A DNA stretch of 6,711 bases from Candidatus Omnitrophota bacterium (lineage in GTDB: Bacteria > Omnitrophota > Gorgyraeia > B26-G9). The stretch lies in NCBI GenBank assembly GCA_003645745.1, contig QNCH01000090.1, positions 1 through 6,711 on the forward strand, written 5' to 3'. Made by a program: the position numbers and the translations under genes. The stretch's first letter is position 1. The number at the start of each line of letters is the position of its first letter. A model generated the notes under the pieces. The model was not told where the DNA came from, made no database searches, and saw only the letters and a list, made by a program, of their open reading frames with translations. Positions 1-5,542 of the stretch are shown in pieces.

Positions 1-7
1 ATATCTT

Positions 8-64
8 ATGAAACAATATTACGTTTCTATATTAGCGAGTAAAAAGAACAGGACTTTGCTTTAA
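8..64 (+). pseudogene. Remnant of a GIY-YIG family nuclease gene (N-terminus only)
   Basis: An ATG-initiated reading frame encodes MKQYYVSILASKKNRTLL and then stops at TAA. This closely matches the start of small single-domain GIY-YIG endonucleases (UPF0213/COG2827 type), whose usual opening is YYVYILASKRNGTLYIGVT. The similarity breaks off just before the YIG half of the catalytic motif. The rest of the roughly 80-100 residue domain, including the catalytic Arg and Glu, is missing. The Tyr of the first half-motif is also Ser here (YVS). About 20 bp later a dispersed palindromic repeat begins, so the gene was probably cut short by a deletion joining its 5' end to that repeat. It lies on the strand opposite to all other genes. 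The identification rests on 18 residues and is an inference. Any promoter or ribosome binding site would lie outside the window. Confidence 0.55.
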
Positions 65-82
65 AGCGTTGATGGTAGACTG

Positions 83-120
83 CTGGATTCCCTCCCGCTA
101 AAAGATTGCGGGAATGACAA
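83..120. repeat. Dispersed palindromic (REP/dRS3-like) repeat
   Basis: The sequence reads CTGGATTCCC at its left end and GCGGGAATGACA at its right end. This is the layout of the widespread intergenic repeat with core ATTCCCGC...GCGGGAAT (Neisseria dRS3 is one named example). Two alternative stems are visible: TCCCGC (93-98) with GCGGGA (108-113), or ATTCCC (87-92) with GGGAAT (110-115). The left arm looks as if it carries a short duplication of TCCC. It lies about 100 bp downstream of the lpdA stop codon. No T-run follows either arm, so I do not call it a terminator. Whether it is multicopy in this genome cannot be seen from one window. Confidence 0.6.
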
Positions 121-222
121 AAAGGCATGAAAAAATAAGCAGGTGCGACAAGATATAAAGAAGCTTCAATAAATATTGCTTACCCACTCAAAACTCCAAA
201 GAGCCTAAAAATTCCTCTAAAA

Positions 223-1599
223 TCAGCGTAAAATATGTACAGGCATTTGCTCAGCGGCATAAGCAGCTTCCATTACTGCTTCAGAAAAAGTTGGGTGCGC
301 GTAAATAACCCGCGCAACCTGCTCAGTATTTAATTTATGTTCTATAGCTATAGACAATTGTGCGATCAGCTCAGATGCCAAATGCCCGCAAATAACTGCG
401 CCAATGATTCTACTATTATCCGCAATGCTGATTAATTTTACAAATCCCTGATTTTGTTTCTCAATTAATGCTTTTGACACAGCGGAAAAAGGAAATTTAG
501 CTGTTTTTATCGCAATTCCGCGCTCTTTAGCCTCTCTTACACTCATGCCTACACTCGCGATTTGAGGGTCTGTATAAACACACTTTGGCACACAACTATC
601 AGCAATTTCTGTTTTTTTGCCTGCAATATTTTCTGCAGCAATAATGCCTTGTTTGCTGGCAAGATGCGCAAGATTTAAAAAATTAGCACAATCGCCTATT
701 GCGTAAAAATTCTCTAAATTTGTCCGCATTCTCTGATCAACAACAATTCTGTTGTTTTCCTGTTTTATACCTAATTCCAAAATTCCGCAATCCTGAAAAA
801 CAGGCTTTCTGCCTGCTGCAATCAACACTTTTTCAGCAAGAACAGTTTCTCCAGAACTTAAAAGAGCTTCATTTATCTTTGAATTATTGTTTATTTTATT
901 TACTAAAGTTCTATTAAATATTTTAATGCCGCGTTTTTTTAAATTCAAACTTAAAATTTTCACAGCTTCAGCATCTTCTAAAGGCAAAATTTGCTCCTCT
1001 GCTTCAACAATAGTAACTTTTGCTCCAAAAGCATTAAAAATATAAGCAAACTCACACCCAATAACACCGCCGCCAACAATCAATAAACTCTCAGGCACAT
1101 AATCTATATCCAATAATTGTTTGCTTGAAAGAATGCCTTTTCCCTGGTCAAATTCCATTCCCTTAAGTTGCGCAGGCTCACTTCCTATAGCAATAATACA
1201 ATTTTTAAAACCAACTTTTATGCCATTAACCTCAAGGCTATTTTTATCAGTAATTTTACCAATACCGCGGATAATTTCTATGCCGCGTTTTTTTAAAATA
1301 AATTCTACTCCTTTTTTTAAATTGCTGATAATTTCTGTTTTCTTTTTTAATAAACCAGTAAAATCAAAATTAAACCCACTGATTGTAATACCTGAATCAG
1401 CACAATGTTTAAGCATTTCAAGCCCACACGCGCTCTTAATTAATGTTTTTGTTGGAATACAACCACAGTTTAAACATACTCCGCCTAATGCCTGTTTTTC
1501 AATTAAACACACAGAAAAACCCAATTGCGCGCACCTAATCGCTGCAACATAACCGCCAGGCCCTGCGCCAATAATTGCCAGATCATAATTTTTGTTCAT
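223..1599 (-). CDS. lpdA: Dihydrolipoyl dehydrogenase (E3)
   Basis: This cytoplasmic FAD enzyme reoxidises dihydrolipoyl groups of 2-oxoacid dehydrogenase complexes or the glycine cleavage system, passing electrons to NAD+. The 458 residues are full length for the family. Visible motifs in order are the FAD-binding GAGPGG (11-16), the redox disulfide CLNCGC with Cys42 and Cys47, the NAD-binding GGGVIG (176-181) with the following Glu183, AAGRKP (261-266), the second FAD motif IGDCAN (301-306), and the C-terminal HPTFSE with the catalytic His435/Glu440 pair. An extra Cys45 sits between the two redox cysteines, where Val is common. The ATG start gives the usual N-terminus immediately before the first beta strand, and GAGG at the argS 3' end serves as the ribosome binding site 9 bp upstream. 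It follows argS by 3 bp. No E1, E2 or glycine-cleavage gene is visible, so its partner complex is unknown. Mercuric or glutathione reductase is less likely given the length and C-terminus. Confidence 0.95.
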   Translation of the reverse strand: MNKNYDLAIIGAGPGGYVAAIRCAQLGFSVCLIEKQALGGVCLNCGCIPTKTLIKSACGLEMLKHCADSGITISGFNFDFTGLLKKKTEIISNLKKGVEFILKKRGIEIIRGIGKITDKNSLEVNGIKVGFKNCIIAIGSEPAQLKGMEFDQGKGILSSKQLLDIDYVPESLLIVGGGVIGCEFAYIFNAFGAKVTIVEAEEQILPLEDAEAVKILSLNLKKRGIKIFNRTLVNKINNNSKINEALLSSGETVLAEKVLIAAGRKPVFQDCGILELGIKQENNRIVVDQRMRTNLENFYAIGDCANFLNLAHLASKQGIIAAENIAGKKTEIADSCVPKCVYTDPQIASVGMSVREAKERGIAIKTAKFPFSAVSKALIEKQNQGFVKLISIADNSRIIGAVICGHLASELIAQLSIAIEHKLNTEQVARVIYAHPTFSEAVMEAAYAAEQMPVHILR

Positions 1600-1602
1600 C
1601 TT

Positions 1603-3279
1603 CTACATCCTCTTTGGGGCATCTATTCCCAAAAGCTTTAAACCATTGGAAATAACCTGGGCAGCACAGGAAACTAATGCCAGGCGCGCTGCAGTCAGCT
1701 TATTATCTTCAGAAATTACTTTATGCTGACTATAAAATGTATGAAATTCTCCAGCGAGTTCGCGTAAATAAACAGTAAGGCTAAGCGGTTCAAGATTCAA
1801 AGCGCAATTAACAACCACTTCAGAAAAACAATTCATCTTAGCGATTAAATCAAATTCTGCTCGTTCTTTAAGCAAAGAAAAATCAGGTATAACAGAAAGG
1901 CTACTTTTTTTTTCTCTATCTTTAAGAGCCAAAATTCCTGAAATTCTGGCATAAGCATACTGCACATAATAAACAGGATTTTCTAATGATTTCTTTTTTG
2001 CCAATTCTAAATCAAATTCAAGATGCGCGTCACATTTGCGCATTAAAAAAAAGAATCTGGCAGGGCCTTTGCCAGTTTCTTTAATCAATTCTTCTAAAGT
2101 AATGTATTCCCCTGCCCTGGTTGACATTGCCACAGGTTCGGCGTTACGAAATAAACTGGCTAATTGAATAATAATTACTGACAGGCCATCTTTTTTATGT
2201 CCTAAAGCGCACACGCCAGCTTTTAAGCGGTTAATATACCCGTGATGATCAGGCCCCAGAATATCAATTAGTTTAGTATAGCCTCTGTCAAATTTTAATC
2301 TATGGTAAGCAAGGTCAGGAGTAAGATAGGTAAACTGCTGATCGCTTTTTACAAGTACCCTGTCTTTATCATCGCCAAAATCAGTGGATTTAAACCATAC
2401 AGCGCCGTCTTTTTGATAAGTATAGTTATTTTCCTCTAATTTTTTAAGTGTTTCTAAAACCGCTCCTGAGGCGCTTAATTCTTTTTGGCTAAACCAGCAA
2501 TCAAATTCTACGCCAAATTCTGTTAATTCTGTTTTTATTCCGCGTAAGATTTTTTCTGCCGCGTACTCAGAGAAAAAATCTAAATTATCTATGTCCACAG
2601 TTTTGCCTGATGCTTTTTCCTCTTTAATTATACATTCAGATAACTCAGACAAATATTGGCCTTTATACCCGTCCGCAGGCAAATTAACAATTTTATTATG
2701 TTTCTTTTCCAGATACCTTGCGCGCAAGCTCAAACCCAACATTTTAATTTGATTGCCTTGATCATTAATATAATACTCTTTTGTCACATTATAGCCGCAA
2801 AACTTCAAAATATTTGCTAATGTATCACCCACAGCAGCCTGACGCGCGTGCGCAATGCTTAAAGGCCCAGTTGGATTCGCGCTGACAAATTCAAGCAAAA
2901 CTTTTTCTTCTTTGCCAATAACGCAGCTGCCGAACCTATCTTTTTCCAGACAAATTGTGTTTAACAGATCATAAAACGCGGAATCAGCCAAAAAAATATT
3001 AATAAATCCCGGAGCTTTAATTTCTATGTTCTTTATTTTATCTGCCACTGAGTATTTAATAATTTTTTCTTTTAAGCCTGAGCAAATAATTTCCGCAATT
3101 TCAAAAGGAGATTTTTTAAACTGCTTAGCCAATCTCAAAGCTGTATTCAACGACCAATCTCCGAATTTCCTTTCTTTAGTATTTTCAAGATAAATGTTCA
3201 AACCAGAACAATCTCCCCCAGCTTCTGAAATAACTTCTCCTACGCTCTTAATAATTATATTTTTTAAAATTTTATTCAC
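1603..3279 (-). CDS. argS: Arginyl-tRNA synthetase
   Basis: This cytosolic class Ia synthetase charges tRNA-Arg with arginine using ATP. The 558 residues match the family. An N-terminal tRNA D-loop-recognition domain spans about residues 1-90. The Rossmann catalytic domain includes SANPTGPL followed by the HIGH-equivalent at 141-144, then LGPDHHGY (341-348) and the KMSK-loop equivalent in PVAMSTRAGEY (382-392). A helical DALR anticodon-binding domain runs from about 435 to the typical ending GIDAPKRM. Both ATP signatures are non-canonical: HIGH reads SIAH, and KMSK reads AMST. Loss of the KMSK lysines is common in ArgRS, but the Ser in place of the first HIGH His is unusual. The start is GTG, overlapping the rsfS stop as GTGA, and has no strong ribosome binding site of its own, which points to translational coupling. 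lpdA follows 3 bp after the TAG stop. Confidence 0.96.
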   Translation of the reverse strand: MNKILKNIIIKSVGEVISEAGGDCSGLNIYLENTKERKFGDWSLNTALRLAKQFKKSPFEIAEIICSGLKEKIIKYSVADKIKNIEIKAPGFINIFLADSAFYDLLNTICLEKDRFGSCVIGKEEKVLLEFVSANPTGPLSIAHARQAAVGDTLANILKFCGYNVTKEYYINDQGNQIKMLGLSLRARYLEKKHNKIVNLPADGYKGQYLSELSECIIKEEKASGKTVDIDNLDFFSEYAAEKILRGIKTELTEFGVEFDCWFSQKELSASGAVLETLKKLEENNYTYQKDGAVWFKSTDFGDDKDRVLVKSDQQFTYLTPDLAYHRLKFDRGYTKLIDILGPDHHGYINRLKAGVCALGHKKDGLSVIIIQLASLFRNAEPVAMSTRAGEYITLEELIKETGKGPARFFFLMRKCDAHLEFDLELAKKKSLENPVYYVQYAYARISGILALKDREKKSSLSVIPDFSLLKERAEFDLIAKMNCFSEVVVNCALNLEPLSLTVYLRELAGEFHTFYSQHKVISEDNKLTAARLALVSCAAQVISNGLKLLGIDAPKRM

Positions 3280-3581
3280 TTACCGCCCCAAAGCCCTTCC
3301 AGATCATAGAATTCACGCGTTTGTTCGTCAAAAAGATGCACAACCAGATCAAAACAATCTAAAATTATCCATTTCCCTTCCTTATATCCTTCGGCACGCA
3401 GTCCCTGCTTACCAGGAGTATGCAATGTGTGAATAATGCTGTCTGCTATAGAGCGCAGGTGAGTAGAAGATCGGCCGGTTGCTAAAATAAAAAAATCACA
3501 AAAATTCGTTGTTTCGCGTAAATCAAGCACAACTATATCTGTTCCTTTTCGCTCTTCAATTAATTCCACAATCTGTGACAC
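3276..3581 (-). CDS. rsfS: Ribosome silencing factor RsfS (Iojap/DUF143 family)
   Basis: Proteins of this family bind ribosomal protein uL14 on the large subunit and block joining with the small subunit, lowering translation in starvation. The 101-residue protein shows the family pattern: GTDIVVLDLRE near residue 13, CDFFILATGRSSTHLRSIAD in the middle, and the C-terminal series EGYKEGKWIILDCFDLVVHLFDEQTREFYDLEGLW. The start is GTG. Upstream in the same frame a TAA appears after only seven codons (none of them ATG, GTG or TTG), so no longer standard start exists. An AGGA lies 4 bp before the GTG, and an ATG that overlaps this region is in another frame and stops quickly. The N-terminus is therefore slightly short for the family. 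The stop overlaps the argS start by 4 bp. nadD, a frequent upstream neighbour of rsfS, is absent; a 181-bp repeat element lies upstream instead and may provide the promoter. Confidence 0.93.
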   Translation of the reverse strand: MSQIVELIEERKGTDIVVLDLRETTNFCDFFILATGRSSTHLRSIADSIIHTLHTPGKQGLRAEGYKEGKWIILDCFDLVVHLFDEQTREFYDLEGLWGGK

Positions 3582-3628
3582 TTCATCCTGTATTTTAATT
3601 TAAACTCACTTCCCTTCCAAAATTTAAA

Positions 3629-3656
3629 ATTATACTCAAACGCAATTAGTTTGCAA
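3629..3656 (-). promoter_or_regulatory. Predicted sigma70-type promoter for rsfS-argS-lpdA
   Basis: Read on the minus strand, TTGCAA (3651-3656) is followed by a 16-bp spacer and TATAAT (3629-3634). The -10 box is perfect and the -35 box matches TTGACA at 4 of 6 positions. Transcription would start near 3621, giving a leader of about 40 nt before the rsfS GTG. The -35 box, the spacer and the first four bases of the -10 box come from the terminal inverted repeat of the 181-bp element. Only the last AT of TATAAT is flanking DNA. Prediction from sequence only. Confidence 0.5.
3631..3656. repeat. Terminal inverted repeat, rsfS-side arm
   Basis: This is the left 26-bp arm of the 181-bp element, an exact reverse complement of 3786-3811. 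Identity ends abruptly outside the arm. Inside it, similarity continues imperfectly after a small shift (TTCAG is shared). The arm itself contains a small nested palindrome, CAAAC-7 bp-GTTTG. Confidence 0.9.
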
Positions 3657-3785
3657 TTTCAGAACGTCCCCCTGCACTGCATCTTGCAATGTTCTTCATT
3701 CGTAAATTCTCAACGCAGCAAGCTGCGCCTGCGGTTTGACTCAATCAGAACATTCCAATCTACAGCACAGGGAAACGCCTGAATT

Positions 3786-3811
3786 TTGCAAACTAATTGC
3801 GTTTGAGTATA
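3786..3811. repeat. Terminal inverted repeat, BatD-side arm
   Basis: This is the right 26-bp arm of the 181-bp element, an exact reverse complement of 3631-3656. Its outer end is the base next to the TGA stop (3812-3814) of the BatD-like gene. The stop codon therefore predates the element and the reading frame was not truncated by it. The outward promoter-like sequence on this side has the weaker -10 box TATATC. Confidence 0.9.
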
Positions 3812-4720
3812 TCAAAACTCTTTAAAATATTTTTTAGTTTTTCTTACCAGCATCTGGATTTCGTCCTTTGAAGGTTTATAGCCGGCAAAAGCACTTTTTT
3901 CATTTAAATCTTTCCATTGCTGAAAAATTTTAACCAGAAGCTCAGGCACTGTATTCGCAGCCTCAGTGTTTCTATCTGATTCAGCGCTATATTTTTGCTC
4001 TAGATAATCAGATAAAGCTTGTGTTAATTTCGCGCAATAATCCCGTTCTTCTGCACGCACAAAATATTGGTATAAATCCTGCATTTTTGCTAAAAATTCT
4101 TTTTCTAAATTCTGCTCAGGAATTTTTAGTTTATTTTTCGCTTTCATTAATAAATATTTTTTAACAAAGAAAAATAAAAACAGAAACAAACCTGTTAAAG
4201 ACAAAAATCCTATTGCAGATAAAATTTTCTTAGCTATGCCATTAACACGGGAAATAACTTTTAGATTAAGTGCGTCTGATTTTATGATCTGTTTATCCAC
4301 AAGATTATGTTTAAACACATATTCGATAATTGCCGGGCTGATTTGACCTTCTCCTTTTTGCTTGCCCACATAAAAATAATCAATCACTCTTTCAGCGATT
4401 ACCTTGTTGTCTGTAAATTGCGCGTTAACTGCTTGTTTAGAACCTTTTTTTTCTAAAAATTCTATTTCAGGCTGAGTAATCTTAGTTACTAAAATATCAT
4501 TATTTTCAGACTTCTGCCATTTTAACTTTAATTTGAGTGTTAAATTCTCGCCCACACTAATTTCACTTTTATCCGCGGAGAGATTTATCTGAGGCTGCGC
4601 ATACCCCACTGCCTGCAAAAAAAGAATAAGCATTACGCATACTATACCCAAACCTATTACGTTTGGGTATAACAGCATTGTGCTAAACATCTTTTGAAAT
4701 TTTTTATTGATCAAAATCAT
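3812..4720 (-). CDS. BatD-like membrane-anchored protein
   Basis: The 302-residue protein has an N-terminal hydrophobic segment (about 15-40) that looks like a signal peptide, with possible cleavage after GYA at residue 41. An extracytoplasmic beta-rich domain (about 42-157) opens QPQINLSADKSEISVGENLTL, typical of the Ig-like repeats of BatD (oxygen tolerance) proteins. One transmembrane helix (about 164-187) and a charged helical cytoplasmic tail (about 195-302) follow. BatD proteins normally have several such domains and sit with MoxR ATPase, DUF58 and VWA-domain (BatA/BatB) genes. This one is short and none of those partners is visible, so the role is unclear beyond envelope localisation. 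It starts at an ATG overlapping the yggS stop (ATGA), with AGGGA in a suitable position. The signal-peptide codons 17-26 contain a 29-bp palindrome related to the nearby repeat element. The BatD assignment is by overall pattern, not by catalytic residues. Confidence 0.65.
   Translation of the reverse strand: MILINKKFQKMFSTMLLYPNVIGLGIVCVMLILFLQAVGYAQPQINLSADKSEISVGENLTLKLKLKWQKSENNDILVTKITQPEIEFLEKKGSKQAVNAQFTDNKVIAERVIDYFYVGKQKGEGQISPAIIEYVFKHNLVDKQIIKSDALNLKVISRVNGIAKKILSAIGFLSLTGLFLFLFFFVKKYLLMKAKNKLKIPEQNLEKEFLAKMQDLYQYFVRAEERDYCAKLTQALSDYLEQKYSAESDRNTEAANTVPELLVKIFQQWKDLNEKSAFAGYKPSKDEIQMLVRKTKKYFKEF
4643..4671. repeat. 29-bp palindrome inside the BatD-like signal-peptide codons
   Basis: TATACCCAAAC (4643-4653) and GTTTGGGTATA (4661-4671) are perfect 11-bp inverted arms around a 7-bp spacer. 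Read on the minus strand, the first 23 bases match the terminal repeat of the 181-bp element at 19 of 23 positions (TATAC-Y-CAAACG-Y-AAT-NN-GTTTG). The palindrome encodes residues 17-26, LYPNVIGLGI, without disturbing the reading frame. Confidence 0.8.
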
Positions 4721-5397
4721 AATTTTTCCCTGTTATCAACACTACAATTACGTTGTCCAAAAATCACGGTACCCAGCCTAACTACATTTGCTCCTTGCTC
4801 TATAGCAATTTTATAAGAACCGCTCATACCCATAGAAAGCATTCGCATTTCTACACTAGGCAATTTTTGTGCTTTTATAGTCTCAAATAAATTTTTAATT
4901 TCCGCGAAACAATTTCGCAATATTTCTATATTATCTGTATTCGGCCCCATAGTCATTAAACCATAAATCTTTAAATTTTCCAATATAGAAATTTCTCTAA
5001 TCAGTTCTAACGCATCTTTTGCCAATACTCCAAATTTTTGCTCCTCCCCCGTACTATTAATTTCAATCAGTAATGGCATTATTTTCCCTGTTTTAGCACA
5101 ATGTTTATTAATTTGTTCAGCTAAACTATAAGTGTCAACTGTTTCAATTAAATCAAAAATTTCTACAACTTTTTTAACTTTATTTTTTTGTAAATGACCG
5201 ATAAAATGCCATTTTACTTTTCTGCCAATTATTCCAAACGCTTCCTTTGCTTCCTGAACATAGTTTTCTCCAATAATCTTTACCCCTGCGTCTATTGCTT
5301 CAGAAATTTCCCGAGCATTGCGTGTTTTTGCAGCAGCAACAACCTGCACAGACACTGGAATTTCAGATAAAATCTTTACAACCTTATCTTTAATCAT
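4717..5397 (-). CDS. yggS: YggS/PLPBP family pyridoxal-phosphate homeostasis protein
   Basis: This family consists of small cytosolic single-domain TIM-barrel proteins that bind pyridoxal 5'-phosphate without known catalysis and help balance B6 vitamers and amino-acid pools. The 226 residues are the usual length. The PLP-binding lysine is Lys24 in VVAAAKTR. Other family blocks are IGENYVQEAKEA, WHFIGHLQKNKVK, IEINSTGEEQKFG, YGLMTMGP, and the C-terminal phosphate-binding series LSMGMSGSYKIAIEQGANVVRLGTVIFG, with Ser where Asp often follows MSG. The ATG start has AGGA 9 bp upstream. The gene follows mtaB after a 139-bp gap containing palindromic repeats, and its TGA overlaps the next start as ATGA, so it probably leads a unit with the BatD-like gene. 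In many bacteria yggS lies near division or proline-synthesis genes, neither of which is seen here. Confidence 0.93.
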   Translation of the reverse strand: MIKDKVVKILSEIPVSVQVVAAAKTRNAREISEAIDAGVKIIGENYVQEAKEAFGIIGRKVKWHFIGHLQKNKVKKVVEIFDLIETVDTYSLAEQINKHCAKTGKIMPLLIEINSTGEEQKFGVLAKDALELIREISILENLKIYGLMTMGPNTDNIEILRNCFAEIKNLFETIKAQKLPSVEMRMLSMGMSGSYKIAIEQGANVVRLGTVIFGQRNCSVDNREKL

Positions 5398-5435
5398 TCT
5401 TTTCTATCCTACCCAAAAAAATTATTAAATTAATT

Positions 5436-5465
5436 AGATTCCCTGCTTTCGCCCTCCTACGGACA
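5436..5465. repeat. Possible degenerate third repeat unit
   Basis: The plus strand reads GATTCCCTGCTTTCGC followed by CCTCCTACGGAC. The first part resembles the left half of the common GATTCCCGCTTTCGCGGGAATC repeat. Read from the other strand, GTAGGAGGGC...GCAGGG loosely resembles the start of the two palindromic units next to it. It may be a decayed or hybrid copy. No clean stem can be drawn, so the call is weak. Confidence 0.25.
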
Positions 5466-5470
5466 ATATT

Positions 5471-5505
5471 TTTATTAACGGACAGGTCACGGCCTGTCCT
5501 TACAG
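5471..5505 (-). repeat. Palindromic repeat unit 2
   Basis: Read on the minus strand, it begins CTGTAAGGACAGG and ends in TTAATAAA. GGACAGG (5480-5486) and CCTGTCC (5493-5499) form a 7-bp perfect stem with a 6-base loop. It shares its outline with the adjacent unit at 5509-5542 (CTGTA, an inverted CAGG/CCTG core, then TTAA-TAAA), 3 bp away in the same orientation. An AT-rich stretch follows but no real T-run, so terminator activity is doubtful. Confidence 0.7.
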
Positions 5506-5508
5506 GAC

Positions 5509-5542
5509 TTTATTTAAGCAGGTTTAAAACCTGCCTCTACAG
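5509..5542 (-). repeat. Palindromic repeat unit 1, overlapping the mtaB stop codon
   Basis: Read on the minus strand, it begins CTGTAGAGGCAGG and ends TTAAATAAA. GCAGGTTT (5518-5525) and AAACCTGC (5527-5534) are perfect 8-bp arms around one base. The leading CTGTAG contains the last sense codon and the TAG stop of mtaB, so the repeat appears to supply the end of that gene. The unit is a direct-orientation neighbour of the related copy at 5471-5505. Confidence 0.7.

Larger units (their letters stand above)
3631..3811. mobile_element. 181-bp long-hairpin element with 26-bp perfect terminal inverted repeats (MITE-like, no ORF)
   Basis: The two ends, 3631-3656 and 3786-3811, are perfect inverted copies of 26 bp beginning TATACTCAAACGCAATTAG. 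Inside them, 3665-3695 pairs with 3747-3777: read as minus-strand RNA, the 31 positions give 23 Watson-Crick pairs, 5 G·U pairs and 3 mismatches. At the exact centre CGCAGC and GCTGCG (3714-3727) form an apical stem that, in minus-strand RNA, has a CUUG tetraloop. No protein is encoded. The outermost TATA at both ends would fit TA target-site duplication, as made by IS630/Tc1-mariner relatives, but this is inference. One end directly abuts the stop codon of the BatD-like gene and the other lies 49 bp from the rsfS start. It could be a non-autonomous transposable element or a structured RNA element in the operon transcript. No family name can be assigned from sequence alone. Confidence 0.75.

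Noticed and set aside
93..113. The TCCCGC/GCGGGA hairpin as the terminator of the lpdA operon
   Set aside because: It is about 110 bp past the stop, has a 9-base loop and no T-run on either side, and matches a common dispersed repeat instead.
1121..1552. A 143-codon open frame on the plus strand
   Set aside because: It lies entirely antisense to lpdA, whose motifs are complete. The predicted protein is low-complexity hydrophobic sequence with no family resemblance.
3194..3436. An 80-codon open frame on the plus strand across the argS/rsfS junction
   Set aside because: It is antisense to two well-supported overlapping genes and has no recognisable features.
3582..3811. The gap upstream of rsfS as a riboswitch or T-box
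   Set aside because: The structure is a single long symmetric hairpin with perfect terminal repeats. No T-box sequence, specifier loop or known aptamer core was seen.
5405..5470. A promoter for yggS in the AT-rich gap
   Set aside because: TTGTCC and several TAAT-like hexamers occur, but no pair has a spacing near 17 bp, so no defensible -35/-10 combination could be chosen.
5480..5534. The hairpins downstream of mtaB as rho-independent terminators
   Set aside because: Stems are good, but neither is followed by a T-run on the minus strand. The repeat interpretation fits better, although some termination cannot be excluded.
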